Notes: a model not told the origin generated them from the sequence alone. Positions 1 to 10,600 are shown, counted from the stretch's first letter. The stretch is DNA of 64,000 nt from DYRG01 sp041161065 (GCA_041161065.1 JBEAVE010000009.1:1-64000), one strand, 5' to 3'. Numbers and translations are program-made.

Positions 1-69
1 GGTAGTGAAACCACTGTGCGCCGATGATTGTGTGAGGTCTCCTCATGCTAAAGTAGGTCACCGCCAAGC
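1..69 (+). rRNA. rrf: 5S ribosomal RNA, 3' part (cut by window edge)
   Basis: Positions 1-69 align by eye with the 3' half of bacterial 5S rRNA: a GTGAAAC block, GCGCCGATG, the GTGAGGTCTCCTCATG hairpin (E. coli has GTGGGGTCTCCCCATG), then AAGTAGGTCACCGCCAAGC, which would close the terminal helix. The 5' half lies outside the window, so an rRNA operon ends here. A terminator follows directly. Confidence 0.9.
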
Positions 70-82
70 ATCTAATACCCTT

Positions 83-116
83 AACCCCGTCACCCACAGT
101 GATGGGGTTTTCTTTC
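83..116 (+). terminator. Rho-independent terminator of the rRNA operon
   Basis: The stem AACCCCGTCAC (83-93) pairs with GTGATGGGGTT (99-109), with one G-U pair and a five-base loop. A T-rich run follows to 116. It sits 14 bases after the 5S end and before uup. Confidence 0.9.
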
Positions 117-154
117 GTCTACATCACCCTACAGTTCTTTTATCCTCTATTCCT

Positions 155-2071
155 ATGTCACTACTCACAGTTCACAATTTACAGATTGCTTTTGGGCACG
201 TTGCTCTACTAGATGGGGTGTCGTTTGTTTTAGAACGCGGCGAACGCATTTGTTTAATCGGACGCAATGGCGAAGGCAAATCAACTTTAATGAAAATCCT
301 CGCAGGACAAATGCGTGCCGATGATGGAAAAGTTGAATTACAAGATGGTTGCAAAATCGCTTATTTAGCCCAAGAACCCACCTTTGATCCAGAAATGACT
401 GTCTTTCATGCGGTCGCAATGGGTTTGGGAGAAACTGGGGTTTTAGTTGAAACCTATCATGATTTAATTCATCGTTTAAGTCATGAGAACAACGATGCAC
501 TTTTGAAACAATTAGAAGATGTACAACACCAATTAGAAGCGCAAGATGGCTGGCGTTTAGAACAACGGGTTAATACGGTAATGTCGCGTTTAGAATTACC
601 AGAAGATCAAAAGGTTGGCGCATTATCGGGCGGTTGGAAACGACGGGTTGCATTAGCGCAAATATTAGTCACCGAACCGGACGTTTTATTATTAGATGAA
701 CCCACTAATCATCTTGATATTGAAATGATTAATTGGTTAGAAGAACTTTTAAAAACATTGGGTGGTGGTTTGTTATTTGTCAGCCATGATCGAGCGTTTA
801 TGCAAAAAGTGGCGACACGAATTATGGAATTGGATCGAGGAAAATTGAGCAATTATCCTAATGATTACGATACTTATTTGCGGGTGAAACAAGCAACCTT
901 AGAAGCGGAAGCAACCCAAGCAGCGAAATTTGATAAGTTTCTCGCGCAAGAAGAGGTGTGGATTCGTCAAGGCATCAAAGCCCGCCGAACACGAAATGAA
1001 GGCAGGGTGCGGCGTTTGGAAGCGTTACGTGCGGAACGGGCGTTGCGTCGCGAACAAACGGGTAAAATCAAACTTAACATTTCTCAAGCAGAAATCTCAG
1101 GTAAATTGGTAATTGAAGTCGATAATTTGAGCAAAAGTTTCGATAATCGAGCAATTGTAAAACAATTTTCTACAATGATTTTGCGAGGAGATCGCATTGG
1201 TTTGATTGGAAATAATGGAGCTGGTAAAACCACCTTATTGAAACTGTTGCTCGGCGAATTACAACCCGACAGTGGTACAGTTAAACACGGTACACAATTA
1301 AATATTTTGTATTTTGATCAATTACGCACTGAATTAGACCCAGAATTAACCTTATTTGAAACCATTGGACAAGGTCGAGATAGCATTACAATCAATGGTC
1401 AAACTAAGCACGTTATTTCATATTTGGGTGATTTTTTGTTCTCAGCAGCACGAGCGCGTTCTCCCGTGAAATCTTTATCGGGTGGTGAACGTAACCGTTT
1501 GTTATTAGCGAAATTATTTGCAAAACCTTCTAATATGTTAGTGATGGACGAACCTACCAATGATTTAGATGTTGAATCATTAGAATTATTAGAAGATGTT
1601 TTAGCGGATTATCAAGGCACACTGTTATTAGTAAGCCACGATCGACAATTTCTCGATAATGTAGTGACTTCAACCTTTGCATTTGAAGGAAATGGGAAAG
1701 TTGTAGAATATGTGGGTGGTTATGCAGATTGGGTGCGTCAACGTCCTAAGAATTTTATTTCTCAAAGCGTGATTCCTACCAATAAAGTTGCTCAACCTGT
1801 TAAAACAACACCAGCCCCACAAGTTGCTCCACAAACTCCAGCAGTTTCAACTAAACGTAAATTGAGCTACAAAGAGCAACGTGAATTAGCTGAATTACCT
1901 GAAAAAATCGATGCGTTAGAAACCGAATTGCACGATTTACAAAATTTAGTTAATCAACCCGATTTTTATCGTCAATCCACAGAGCAAACCACAAAAACTC
2001 TCAATAAAATCAACGAATTAGAAAATAATTTAGCAGAGGCGTATCAACGTTGGCAAGCCTTAGAATCTTAA
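155..2071 (+). CDS. uup: ABC-F family ATPase Uup
   Basis: A soluble twin-ATPase protein of the ABC-F family. Uup is linked to ribosome-associated functions and to suppression of transposon excision. Two ABC modules are visible: Walker A GRNGEGKST with signature LSGGWKRR and DEPTNHLD, then GNNGAGKTT with LSGGERNR and DEPTNDLD. After a Pro/Ala-rich linker comes a charged C-terminal coiled coil (about the last 70 residues), typical of Uup. The frame is open back to position 5, but that part overlaps the 5S gene and its terminator. The ATG at 155 (MSLLTVHNLQ) gives a normal 638-residue protein, so I chose it. No transmembrane segment is present, as expected for ABC-F. Confidence 0.93.
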   Translation: MSLLTVHNLQIAFGHVALLDGVSFVLERGERICLIGRNGEGKSTLMKILAGQMRADDGKVELQDGCKIAYLAQEPTFDPEMTVFHAVAMGLGETGVLVETYHDLIHRLSHENNDALLKQLEDVQHQLEAQDGWRLEQRVNTVMSRLELPEDQKVGALSGGWKRRVALAQILVTEPDVLLLDEPTNHLDIEMINWLEELLKTLGGGLLFVSHDRAFMQKVATRIMELDRGKLSNYPNDYDTYLRVKQATLEAEATQAAKFDKFLAQEEVWIRQGIKARRTRNEGRVRRLEALRAERALRREQTGKIKLNISQAEISGKLVIEVDNLSKSFDNRAIVKQFSTMILRGDRIGLIGNNGAGKTTLLKLLLGELQPDSGTVKHGTQLNILYFDQLRTELDPELTLFETIGQGRDSITINGQTKHVISYLGDFLFSAARARSPVKSLSGGERNRLLLAKLFAKPSNMLVMDEPTNDLDVESLELLEDVLADYQGTLLLVSHDRQFLDNVVTSTFAFEGNGKVVEYVGGYADWVRQRPKNFISQSVIPTNKVAQPVKTTPAPQVAPQTPAVSTKRKLSYKEQRELAELPEKIDALETELHDLQNLVNQPDFYRQSTEQTTKTLNKINELENNLAEAYQRWQALES

Positions 2072-2115
2072 CAAAATAATGGCGTTAAGTGATTTTTAGT
2101 GCTAGGATAATTCGC

Positions 2116-2544
2116 ATGAAAAATCGTGAACTTAAAAAAGCGGGACTCAAAACGACGCAACCGCGTACCCGTATTTTGCAATTGCTAGAAAGCAATACTG
2201 ACCGACATTTAAGCGCAGAAGATGTGTATCGTTGTTTATTGGAAAGTGGCGACGATGTGGGTTTGGCGACGGTGTATCGCGTGCTCACACAATTTGAAAC
2301 AGCGGGATTAGTAACGCGCCATTATTTTGAGGGTGGAAAGTTGGCAGTTTTTGAGCTGGATCAAGGCGTTCATCACGATCATCTTATGTGTGTGCAATGC
2401 GGAAAAATTTTTGAATTCTCCGATGATTTAATTGAAGAACGCCAACAAGCTATTGCTGAGCAACTTGGATTTGAAATTGCAGGTCATGCGCTTTATTTAT
2501 ATGGTAAATGCCTTAAAGAAAATTGTGAGAATAAAGACGATTAA
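2116..2544 (+). CDS. fur: Ferric uptake regulator Fur
   Basis: A DNA-binding, metal-sensing repressor of iron uptake genes. The 142-residue product has the family layout: an N-terminal winged helix (LKTTQPRTRILQLLE, then DVGLATVYRVLTQFE), the metal/dimer segment HHDHLMCVQCGK, and a second Cys pair near the C-terminus (GKCLKENC). The frame is open to a GTG at 2089, but the ATG at 2116 (MKNRELKKAGLK) matches the usual Fur N-terminus. It lies 44 bases after uup. The PD-(D/E)XK gene follows after 12 bases and may be co-transcribed. Confidence 0.95.
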   Translation: MKNRELKKAGLKTTQPRTRILQLLESNTDRHLSAEDVYRCLLESGDDVGLATVYRVLTQFETAGLVTRHYFEGGKLAVFELDQGVHHDHLMCVQCGKIFEFSDDLIEERQQAIAEQLGFEIAGHALYLYGKCLKENCENKDD

Positions 2545-2556
2545 AGGGGTAAAAAA

Positions 2557-3162
2557 ATGGCAACGGTCACTTTAGAAGAAGTGTGGGCTTTGTTCAAAGA
2601 AACCGATCGTAAATTTCAAGAAACCGATCGTAAATTTCAAGAAACGGAACGTCTTATTAAAGAAACCGCACTAGCAAATGCTCAAGCGGCTGAGAAACGA
2701 ACCCGAGAACTCGAAAGAACATTGTATAAGAAAATCGGTGAGTTAGGAGATCGATTGGGGGATTTTGCGGAAGGATTTGTGCGCCCAGCAGTGGTAAGAT
2801 TATTTAGAGAACGCGGTATTGAAGTTCATAAAGTAACCCGTAAAATAGAAGCCAATAATCCTCAATTGAATTTAGCAACTGAAATTGATTTATTAGTTAT
2901 TAATGGAGATAGTTGTGTATTAGTAGAAGTGAAAAGCAATGTCAGTATTGATGATGTGAATGAACATATAGAACGAATGGCAAAATTCAAACCGTTATTT
3001 CCTGAATATGCAGATAAGAAAGCATTTGGAGCAATGGCGGGAATGGTGATTTCTGAAAATGTTGCAAAATATGCGTATCGAAAAGGTTTCTTCGTGATTG
3101 CACAACAAGGCGATTTAGCAGTTATTTTAAACGATAACAAATTTCAACCAGCTACTTGGTAA
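2557..3162 (+). CDS. PD-(D/E)XK nuclease-fold protein with N-terminal coiled coil (DUF3782-like)
   Basis: Function unknown. The 201 residues fall into two parts. Residues 1-65 are highly charged and helical, with an exact heptad duplication (KFQETDR). From about 70 there is a compact domain with a PD-(D/E)XK-like core: E109-I-D111, then E124-V-K126 in VLVEVKS. This is the usual D...ExK metal-binding arrangement of restriction-type nucleases and of the DUF3782 proteins common in filamentous sulfur bacteria and cyanobacteria. The start at 2557 follows GGGGTAAAAAA. It sits between fur and a TerD-domain gene. Nuclease activity is inferred from the motif only. Confidence 0.7.
   Translation: MATVTLEEVWALFKETDRKFQETDRKFQETERLIKETALANAQAAEKRTRELERTLYKKIGELGDRLGDFAEGFVRPAVVRLFRERGIEVHKVTRKIEANNPQLNLATEIDLLVINGDSCVLVEVKSNVSIDDVNEHIERMAKFKPLFPEYADKKAFGAMAGMVISENVAKYAYRKGFFVIAQQGDLAVILNDNKFQPATW
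2599..2640 (+). repeat. Tandem 21-bp duplication inside a coding region
   Basis: Two identical 21-bp units, 2599-2619 and 2620-2640, encode two copies of the heptad ETDRKFQ. A diverged third start (GAAACGGAACG) follows at 2641. The length keeps the frame and lengthens the coiled coil by one heptad. Confidence 0.9.
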
Positions 3163-3196
3163 TTTCTTTTAATTTTTTTATTGTCGGAGAAATAAT

Positions 3197-3724
3197 ATGG
3201 AACTCAAACAAAAAGGTCAAGAAACTTTTATTCCGTTAATGCAATTAATGGCGACCATGAAATGGACAACTGCTGCGGATTTTGATTTGGCAGCATTATA
3301 TGAAACTGCCGACGGAAAAACAGGTTTAGTTTATTTTGGTGATCGTGGTGATAAAAACGCTTTTCCTTATATTCATTTGAATGAAGATAGCGGCGTGGGT
3401 GATAAAGGGGGCGATAATGAAGAAGTGTTATTTATTACCCGTTTGGACGATATAAAGAACGTGTGGATTTTTTGTTGGGATTATAATCGCGCTCAAAAAG
3501 GAGAAACTGCCCGTTTTACGGATAGCGATATTCAAATCATTATTGAGGAAAATACAGGTAAAGCTATTACTGTAAAATTGGATTCAATTGAAAGCGGAAA
3601 CATTGCTTGCATTGCTCATATCAATAACTCAAATTCAGAGGGTGCAAGATTGATCAATATGAGCAAAGTTGCAACCCTGAATGGCTTAAAAACCTTAGAT
3701 CAATTAACTGCAATTGTTAGATAA
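3197..3724 (+). CDS. TerD-domain (tellurium resistance/stress) protein
   Basis: A 175-residue cytoplasmic protein of the TerD-like fold. Seen: a beta-rich body opening with MKWTTAADFDLAALYE (compare the W-x5-DLD-x4 opening of TerD proteins) and an acidic loop EDSGVGDKGGDNEE in the place of the family's calcium-binding GDNxTGxGxGDDE segment. The segment GNIACIAHINNSNS corresponds to the late TerD strand. A paralogue lies at 25138-25680. An SD (GGAGAAATAAT) precedes the ATG. The 3' end overlaps the convergent dehydrogenase gene by eight bases. No other ter genes (terA, terB, terC, terZ) are nearby, so the specific role is unknown. Confidence 0.75.
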   Translation: MELKQKGQETFIPLMQLMATMKWTTAADFDLAALYETADGKTGLVYFGDRGDKNAFPYIHLNEDSGVGDKGGDNEEVLFITRLDDIKNVWIFCWDYNRAQKGETARFTDSDIQIIIEENTGKAITVKLDSIESGNIACIAHINNSNSEGARLINMSKVATLNGLKTLDQLTAIVR

Positions 3725-4547
3725 ATCTACGAGTTACCGCATCTAGCCATTTTGCAGATAATAAACGTCGTAAAGTGGCAAATAAATAGGTTGGAAACGT
3801 CACATAATACTGGGCTTTAGGTGAAGTGCTTTCTAAAGCGTGAATGACTTTAGGAAGCACCGCTTCAGAAGGTAAAGTAAAAGGTACGGCAGCTCCTTTA
3901 GTTAATAAGCGTTTCTCCATTGCTAAATAAGTGGTTTTATGAACGCTTTGATCGGGTTGAATATAACGTTGATACATTTTATAAGAATTATCACGGAATT
4001 TGCTCAAAATAGGACCGGGTTCAATGAGAGAAACTTCAATACCACTGCCGCGTAACTCCATGCGTAAAGTATGCGTTAAACCTTCTAAAGCAAATTTGCT
4101 TGCAATGTAAGCACCGCGATACGGCATTGCAACTAAGCCTAATAAAGAACTGTTTTGAATGATGCGTCCATAGCCTTGCTTGCGCATGATTGGAATGAGC
4201 AAGTTGGTGAGTTCAGCAGTGCCGAATAAATTGGTTTCAAATTGCGCCCGCAAGGTATCGCGGCTCAAATCTTCGACTGCGCCGGGTTGTCCGTAAGCAC
4301 CGTTGTTAAAAAGCGCGTACAATGTGCCGCTGGTGCGTTCTAAGACGGATCGGACGGCGTGTTGAATGCTTGCAGAATCAGCGAGATCAAGTTGAAAACT
4401 CTCAAAACCGTCGGCGATTAAGGTTTCGACATCTTCGGAACGGCGGGCGGTCGCAAAAACACGATAACCTCTTGATTTTAAGCCTTTTGCAACCGCATAG
4501 CCGATGCCGCTTGAACAACCTGTAATTAAAATCGTTTTTTGATCCAT
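3717..4547 (-). CDS. Short-chain dehydrogenase/reductase (SDR)
   Basis: A probable NAD(P)-dependent oxidoreductase; substrate unknown. The 276-residue chain has the classical SDR layout: the nucleotide-binding TGCSSGIG at residues 10-17, an NNGAYG segment at 81-86 in place of NNAG, a catalytic Ser near 133-134, and Y147-x3-K151 in AYIASK. The reading frame is open to 4658, but the ATG at 4547 (MDQKTILITG) gives the normal N-terminus. Longer versions would overlap the divergent yicC. The two genes are divergent with only 28 bases between starts, so control signals probably overlap. Confidence 0.85.
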   Translation of the reverse strand: MDQKTILITGCSSGIGYAVAKGLKSRGYRVFATARRSEDVETLIADGFESFQLDLADSASIQHAVRSVLERTSGTLYALFNNGAYGQPGAVEDLSRDTLRAQFETNLFGTAELTNLLIPIMRKQGYGRIIQNSSLLGLVAMPYRGAYIASKFALEGLTHTLRMELRGSGIEVSLIEPGPILSKFRDNSYKMYQRYIQPDQSVHKTTYLAMEKRLLTKGAAVPFTLPSEAVLPKVIHALESTSPKAQYYVTFPTYLFATLRRLLSAKWLDAVTRRFI

Positions 4548-4575
4548 AATCAATAAAATCCTTTGGAGAAACAAT

Positions 4576-5439
4576 ATGCTACGCAGCATGACGGCGTTTG
4601 CCCGTGCCGCCGCCCGTTTGCCGCTCGGCGAAAGCTGTTGGGAAATTCGGTCGGTCAATCATCGCTATTTGGAAATCAATCTGCGATTACCCGATGAATG
4701 GCGATGGCTAGAAATTCCCGTGCGCGACAGCATCAGTCGGCGGCTCAGTCGCGGTAAAATCGATTGTAACCTGAAAATTTCCAATAGTAGCGGTGAAGGA
4801 AGTTTTAATCTCAATTTAACGCTTGTTCAACACATTTTGAACGCCGCCGCACAAATTAACCAATTAACGGGTTACAATCAACCCCTTTCGCCGCTGGATA
4901 TTTTGCGATTGCCCAATGTGCTGGAAAATCCCGTTCCTGATGCCGATACGACAAAAGAAACTTTATTGCAAACATTAGAAATTGCATTAGATGAAATGGT
5001 CGCCTATCGTGAGCGAGAAGGTGAGCAAATTCTTCAAATGTTAGCGCAACGTTGTCAGTTAATTTCAGAAGAAGTGAGCAAAGTTCGAGAACAACTTCCG
5101 CTCATTTTAACCGCTCAACGTGAGAAACTTTTAAATCGGTTGGGTGAATTGCAACAAAGTTTAAGTCAAGAACGTTTAGAACAAGAAATGGTCTTTTTAG
5201 CACAAAAAATTGATGTTTCGGAAGAATTAGATCGTTTAGACGCGCATCTCATTGAAATGAAAAAAAACCTCAATAGCACGCAACCCATTGGACGACGGTT
5301 AGATTTTTTAATGCAAGAATTTCACCGTGAAGCGAATACGTTAGGTTCAAAATCCGCGCACAACAGCACAACATTAGCCTCAGTTAATTTGAAAGTGCTC
5401 ATCGAACAAATGCGCGAACAAATTCAAAACGTAGAATAA
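4576..5439 (+). CDS. yicC: YicC family protein (putative endoribonuclease)
   Basis: The 287-residue product begins MLRSMTAFAR, the hallmark start of YicC, and includes SVNHRYLEINLRLP. It ends with the DUF1732 C-terminal domain (DVSEELDRLDAHL, QEFHREANTLGSKS). In E. coli YicC is linked to RNA turnover and survival in stationary phase. parC starts three bases after its stop, so the two are very likely co-transcribed. Confidence 0.93.
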   Translation: MLRSMTAFARAAARLPLGESCWEIRSVNHRYLEINLRLPDEWRWLEIPVRDSISRRLSRGKIDCNLKISNSSGEGSFNLNLTLVQHILNAAAQINQLTGYNQPLSPLDILRLPNVLENPVPDADTTKETLLQTLEIALDEMVAYREREGEQILQMLAQRCQLISEEVSKVREQLPLILTAQREKLLNRLGELQQSLSQERLEQEMVFLAQKIDVSEELDRLDAHLIEMKKNLNSTQPIGRRLDFLMQEFHREANTLGSKSAHNSTTLASVNLKVLIEQMREQIQNVE

Positions 5440-5442
5440 ATT

Positions 5443-7623
5443 ATGTTAGTAGAAAATTCAGAACGCCAACCCTTAGCAACTTTTACTGAGCAAGCGTATT
5501 TAGATTATGCAATGTACGTTATTTTGGATCGTGCATTGCCGCATTTGGCGGATGGTTTGAAACCTGTGCAACGCCGCATTGTCTATGCAATGTCAGAATT
5601 GGGTTTGAAAGCGGGTGCAAAATATAAGAAATCCGCGAGAACCGTTGGTGACGTATTAGGTAAATATCATCCGCATGGTGACAGTGCTTGTTATAAAGCA
5701 ATGGTGTTAATGGCACAGCCTTTTTCTTATCGTTATCCCTTATTAGATGGGCAAGGAAACTGGGGTTCTCCTGATGATCCAAAGTCTTTTGCAGCAATGC
5801 GTTACACCGAATCAAAATTAACGCCGTATGCAAATACTTTATTAGAGGAACTTGAGCAAGGAACGGTTAATTGGCAACCTAATTTTGATGGTTCATTGCA
5901 AGAACCCATCGTGTTGCCCGCGCGATTGCCAAATTTATTGCTTAATGGAAGTACGGGTATTGCGGTCGGCATGGCGACGGATATTCCTCCGCATAATTTG
6001 CGTGAAGTCGCTGATGCTTGCGTGTATCTTCTTGATAATCCTAAGATTTCTATTGCGGAATTATGCGAAAAAATTCCCGCTCCCGATTATCCGACCGACG
6101 CTGAAATCATTACACCGCGTGAGGAATTATTAAAAATTTATCACACGGGAAATGGAACATTGCGAGCGAGAGCGGTTTTTGAGCTTGAAGACGGCGATAT
6201 TGTGATTACGGCGTTGCCCTATCAAACTTCGGGGGCAAAAGTGCTCGAACAAATCGCTTCGCAGATGCAAGCGAAAAAATTGCCTTTAATTGAAGATTTG
6301 CGCGACGAGTCGGATCACGAAAACCCTGTTAGATTGGTGATTGTGCCGCGTGGAAAAAATCCTGATATTGAAACTTTAATGGCGCACTTGTTCGCAACGA
6401 CGGACTTGGAGCGGACTTATCGTGTTAATTTGAACGTTATTGGCTTAAATAACCGCCCACAGGTCAAAAACCTCAAACAACTTTTGCAGGAATGGCTAGA
6501 TTTTCGGATTGAAACTGTTCGTAAGCGTTTGAATTTCCGATTAAATAACCTCAAACAACGCATTCACCTGCTTGAAGGGTATTTAATTGCTTTTGACAAT
6601 CTCGATGAAATCCTAAAAATCCTCCGAGCCAAAGATGATCCAAAACCATTATTAAAAGCGCGTTTTAGTTTTACAGATCAACAAGTTGAAGCGGTTTTAG
6701 AGCTAAAATTGCGCCAACTTTTAAAACTCGAAGCGCAAAAAATTCGTACAGAATTAGAAAATTCCCAACAAGAACGCCAAAATATCGAGTTATCATTAAG
6801 TAATGATAAAGAACTCAAAGCGTTAGTGCGATCAGAAATTCAAAAAGATGGCGAAAAATACGGCAACCCGCGTCGTTCGCCATTGGCAGTGCGTTCACAA
6901 GCAAAAGCCTTTGTAGAACAAAGTGTTATCGCCGCAGACAACGTAACGGTAATTTTGTCGGCAAAAGGTTGGGTGCGAGCCGCCAAAGGGCATGACATTG
7001 AGCCTAACTCTTTGAATTATCGGGCAGGTGATCACTTTTTAGCGTGTGCCAAAGGAAAAACCAATCAACCGGCAATTTTCTTAGATAATTCAGGACGTTG
7101 CTATAGTTTAGCAACCACTACTTTACCCTCAGCACGATCGGCGGGAGAACCTCTGACCAGCCATTTGAATCCGCCATCGGGTGCGCATTTCATTGATGTT
7201 TTAATGGGGGAGAATGAAAGTGTGTGGTGTTTTATTTCTGATGCGGGTTATGGTTTTGTGAGCAAATTAGAGAATCTACAAACCAGAAATACCGCTGGAA
7301 AAGCCCTTTTAAATCTTTCAGAAAATGCGTTGCCTCTTTCTCCAAAATTGATTGAAAATATCGAGCAGCAACAATTAGCAATTTTGAGCAACTCAGGTTA
7401 TTTATTAGTGTTTTCTGTGAATGAATTACCGGAATTGTCAAAAGGTAAAGGTGTGAAATTAATGAAATTAGCAGAAAATGAAAAGATTGTGGCATTTCAA
7501 ATTATTTCACCAAACAGTGGATTGGAAATGCCAAATTTGCAACTTTCCTCAAAACAACTTGAAGGGTATCGTGGAGAACGCGCTCAGAAAGGAAAACGAG
7601 TTCGTAATCTCAATATGTTTTAA
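5443..7623 (+). CDS. parC: DNA topoisomerase IV subunit A
   Basis: The breakage-reunion subunit that decatenates daughter chromosomes. The 726-residue length is typical of ParC and shorter than GyrA. Seen: the CAP-like DNA-binding region, KYHPHGDSACY, and the catalytic tyrosine Y121 in AAMRYTES. A beta-propeller-like C-terminal region has weak blades and ends in a basic GYRGERAQKGKRVRN. Residue 85, equivalent to E. coli ParC Glu84, is lysine (codon AAA at 5695-5697), an exchange known in quinolone-resistant E. coli. parE is not in the window. It lies between yicC and smc, 15 bases before smc. Confidence 0.96.
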   Translation: MLVENSERQPLATFTEQAYLDYAMYVILDRALPHLADGLKPVQRRIVYAMSELGLKAGAKYKKSARTVGDVLGKYHPHGDSACYKAMVLMAQPFSYRYPLLDGQGNWGSPDDPKSFAAMRYTESKLTPYANTLLEELEQGTVNWQPNFDGSLQEPIVLPARLPNLLLNGSTGIAVGMATDIPPHNLREVADACVYLLDNPKISIAELCEKIPAPDYPTDAEIITPREELLKIYHTGNGTLRARAVFELEDGDIVITALPYQTSGAKVLEQIASQMQAKKLPLIEDLRDESDHENPVRLVIVPRGKNPDIETLMAHLFATTDLERTYRVNLNVIGLNNRPQVKNLKQLLQEWLDFRIETVRKRLNFRLNNLKQRIHLLEGYLIAFDNLDEILKILRAKDDPKPLLKARFSFTDQQVEAVLELKLRQLLKLEAQKIRTELENSQQERQNIELSLSNDKELKALVRSEIQKDGEKYGNPRRSPLAVRSQAKAFVEQSVIAADNVTVILSAKGWVRAAKGHDIEPNSLNYRAGDHFLACAKGKTNQPAIFLDNSGRCYSLATTTLPSARSAGEPLTSHLNPPSGAHFIDVLMGENESVWCFISDAGYGFVSKLENLQTRNTAGKALLNLSENALPLSPKLIENIEQQQLAILSNSGYLLVFSVNELPELSKGKGVKLMKLAENEKIVAFQIISPNSGLEMPNLQLSSKQLEGYRGERAQKGKRVRNLNMF

Positions 7624-7638
7624 TTTTTTATTTCAATT

Positions 7639-10600
7639 ATGCGTTTAAGTCATATTCGTTTGAGTGGTTTCAAATCCTTTGTTGATCCCACGATAATTAG
7701 TTTCCCAAGTAATCTCGTTGGCGTTGTTGGACCAAATGGTTGCGGCAAATCTAACGTGATTGATGCTGTGCGTTGGGTAATGGGAGAAAGTTCCGCTAAA
7801 AATTTGCGGGGCGGTGCAATGACAGACGTAATTTTTAATGGTTCAAAAACGAGAGCAATTTCTGAATATGCAGAAGTAGAATTAGTCTTTAATGAAGCAC
7901 ATTTGTCACAATACCCAAATATGGAAGAAATTGCTATTAAACGACGTTTGACGCGAGATAATGATTCGCAATATTTTTTAAATGGCGTAAAGTGTAGAAA
8001 AAAAGATATTACAACTTTATTTCTAGGTACGGGTTTAGGACCGAGAAGTTATGCGATTATTGAGCAAGGCATGATTTCGCGTTTTATTGAAGCAAAACCT
8101 GAAGATTTGCGTTTATTTTTAGAAGAAGCTGCGGGCATTTCAAAATATAAAGAAAAACGTCATGAAACTGAATTGCGTTTGCAACACACCAAAGAAAATT
8201 TAACACGCTTAGAAGATATTAAAAACGAATTAGAGAAAAACGTTGATAAATTGCAGCGTCAAGTCAAAGCAGCGGAGAAATATCGTGAATTAAAAGAAAC
8301 TGCGCATCTGTTGCGAGGACAACTTTTAGCTTTGCGTTGGAGAGGTTTTGAGCAATCTTTAGATCAAGCAGAACAAAATATCGTTTTATTTAATGAAGAA
8401 CTAGAAAACAATCAACAACGTTTAATGGGTGTGCAAGAGGATTTAACGCACAAACGTCAAGCGCAAAGTCAATGGTATATTGATTTTAATGAAATTCAAG
8501 CAAAATTCTATGCAAATCAAGCAGAAATTGATAAGTTAGATCATCAAATTGGTCATATTCAACAACGTCAAGAAGAATTAGAGTGGGATTTAGAACAAAC
8601 CGAAAGTGCATTATCAACCAATGAAAATACTTTAGAGAAAGATCGTGATCAATTAGAGAATATTGATTCGGAAATTTATTTAGCAGAAAATCAACTTGAA
8701 GAATTAGCTATTCGATCAGAGCAAGCACAATTAGCTTTTGAGAAAACCCAACAAACTTTTCAAACAATGGAGGTTTCTTGGGAGGTTTTAAATCGCAAAT
8801 TAGCTGAAACCGCTCGTCAAGTGGAAGTTGAGAAAACACATATTCAAAATTTAGATCGTCATTTGCAACAAAATAACAGCCGTTTGCAGCGTTTAGAAAA
8901 TGAATCACAAGCGGTTGATATTGATATGTTAGAACAAGAACTTCAAGAATTAAATGAACGTTTGTTTGAATTAGAAAATTTGCTTAATAATCAACAACAT
9001 ATTTTAGAGTCTTCTCAACAAGAGATTGTTCAGCAACGTCAAGAAAATCAATCAATTACTAAAGAACTTCATGAGAAACAATCGCTTTTACAGCAAGCAA
9101 AAGGTAAATTAGCGTCCTTAGAAACCTTGCAAGAATCTGTGTTAGGAAAAGACAATCCAGATATTTCTCAATGGTTAGAAAAAATCGACATTTCTCAAAC
9201 AACACCCCGTTTGTTAGAAATGTTAGAAGTTGAAACAGGTTGGGAGAAAGCAGTTGAGACCGTTTTGGACTATTATTTACAAGGTTTGTGTATTAATAAC
9301 TGGGACGAATTTATAACTAAAATAAAGGAATTACCAAAAGGAAAATTGATATTTTTTAGTAATGAAAAGCCCATTTCATCTTATACTCAGAAAACCGCTT
9401 TTTTATTGGAAAAAATTAAAACAACTGTTAATTTAATACCGTTATTAGGTGGTGTTCAAATTGCCGATGATTTAGCACAAGCAACGATATTATTATCAAA
9501 TCTAGCTGATAATGAATCGGTTATTACAAAACAAGGTTTGTGGATAGGTAAAAACTGGCTTATTATTAATGAGCAAAATGGGCAGCATTCAGGGATTATT
9601 GCTCGTGAGCATGAGTTGCAGCAATTAAAATTAAATATTCAACATTTAGAAGAGGAAATTGAGTCATTACAAGATCGTCATGAGTTTATTCAAAAAGCCT
9701 TACAACAACATGAAGAAAAACGTAATGATTCACAAAGAACGATTCAAGAAACACAACGTAATTTAAGCCAATTACAAGCGGGGCATAGTGGACAAAGTGC
9801 GCGTTTAGAGCAAATTAACGTTCGCATTGAGCAATTAGAAATAGAAAAAATCGAATTAAAAGAACGTATAAAAATTGATCAAAGTGCATTGGAAGAATCT
9901 CAAATACGCTTTGAGGAAGCTGAAGAATTGTTGCTCAAATATTCTGAACAAATTGAACAATTGAAACAAGAACGCGCCCAAAGCCGTGAATTAGTTGAAA
10001 GAAATCGCCAGCAATGGCAATATAATAGAGATGTAGAACAACAAACAAAAGCACGTTTGAATGCAATGCGAACCGATAAAACACGGTTGCAACAAGCCAT
10101 CGAACGTTTAGAAACCCAAAATGAAGATTTGAATGATAAGAAAAATGAGTTACTTAATGCGCTTTCAAAAATTCAATTGCCCGAAGCATTAATAAATCAA
10201 AAAAACTCTTTTGAATCTGCTCAAAATAACTTAAGCTATCTATTACAAAATGCTAAACAACATTTGGAACAACTGGAACAAGAATTAGCAAAATTGGATA
10301 CCGAACAACGGGGATTAGAAGCTCAGGTTGGAAAAACGCGATCTGCATTAGAACAAGCCAAATTAAATCATCAAAATTATCAAGTGCGGCGACAAACAAT
10401 TGAAGAGCAATTAACTGAGGAAATGTATGATGTTCAAATGGTATTGGAAAATTTACCACCAGAATCCAATGAAAATGACTGGCAAATTCAACTTGAAAAT
10501 ATAGAACAAAAATTAGCAAAATTAGGTTCAGTTAATTTAGTAGCATTAGAAGAATATCAAACCGAATATCAGAGAAAAGTAGAATTAGATGCACAATATA

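Noticed and set aside
5..154. N-terminal extension of Uup starting at 5
   Set aside because: This part encodes the 5S rRNA end and its terminator, and the ATG at 155 gives the family N-terminus.
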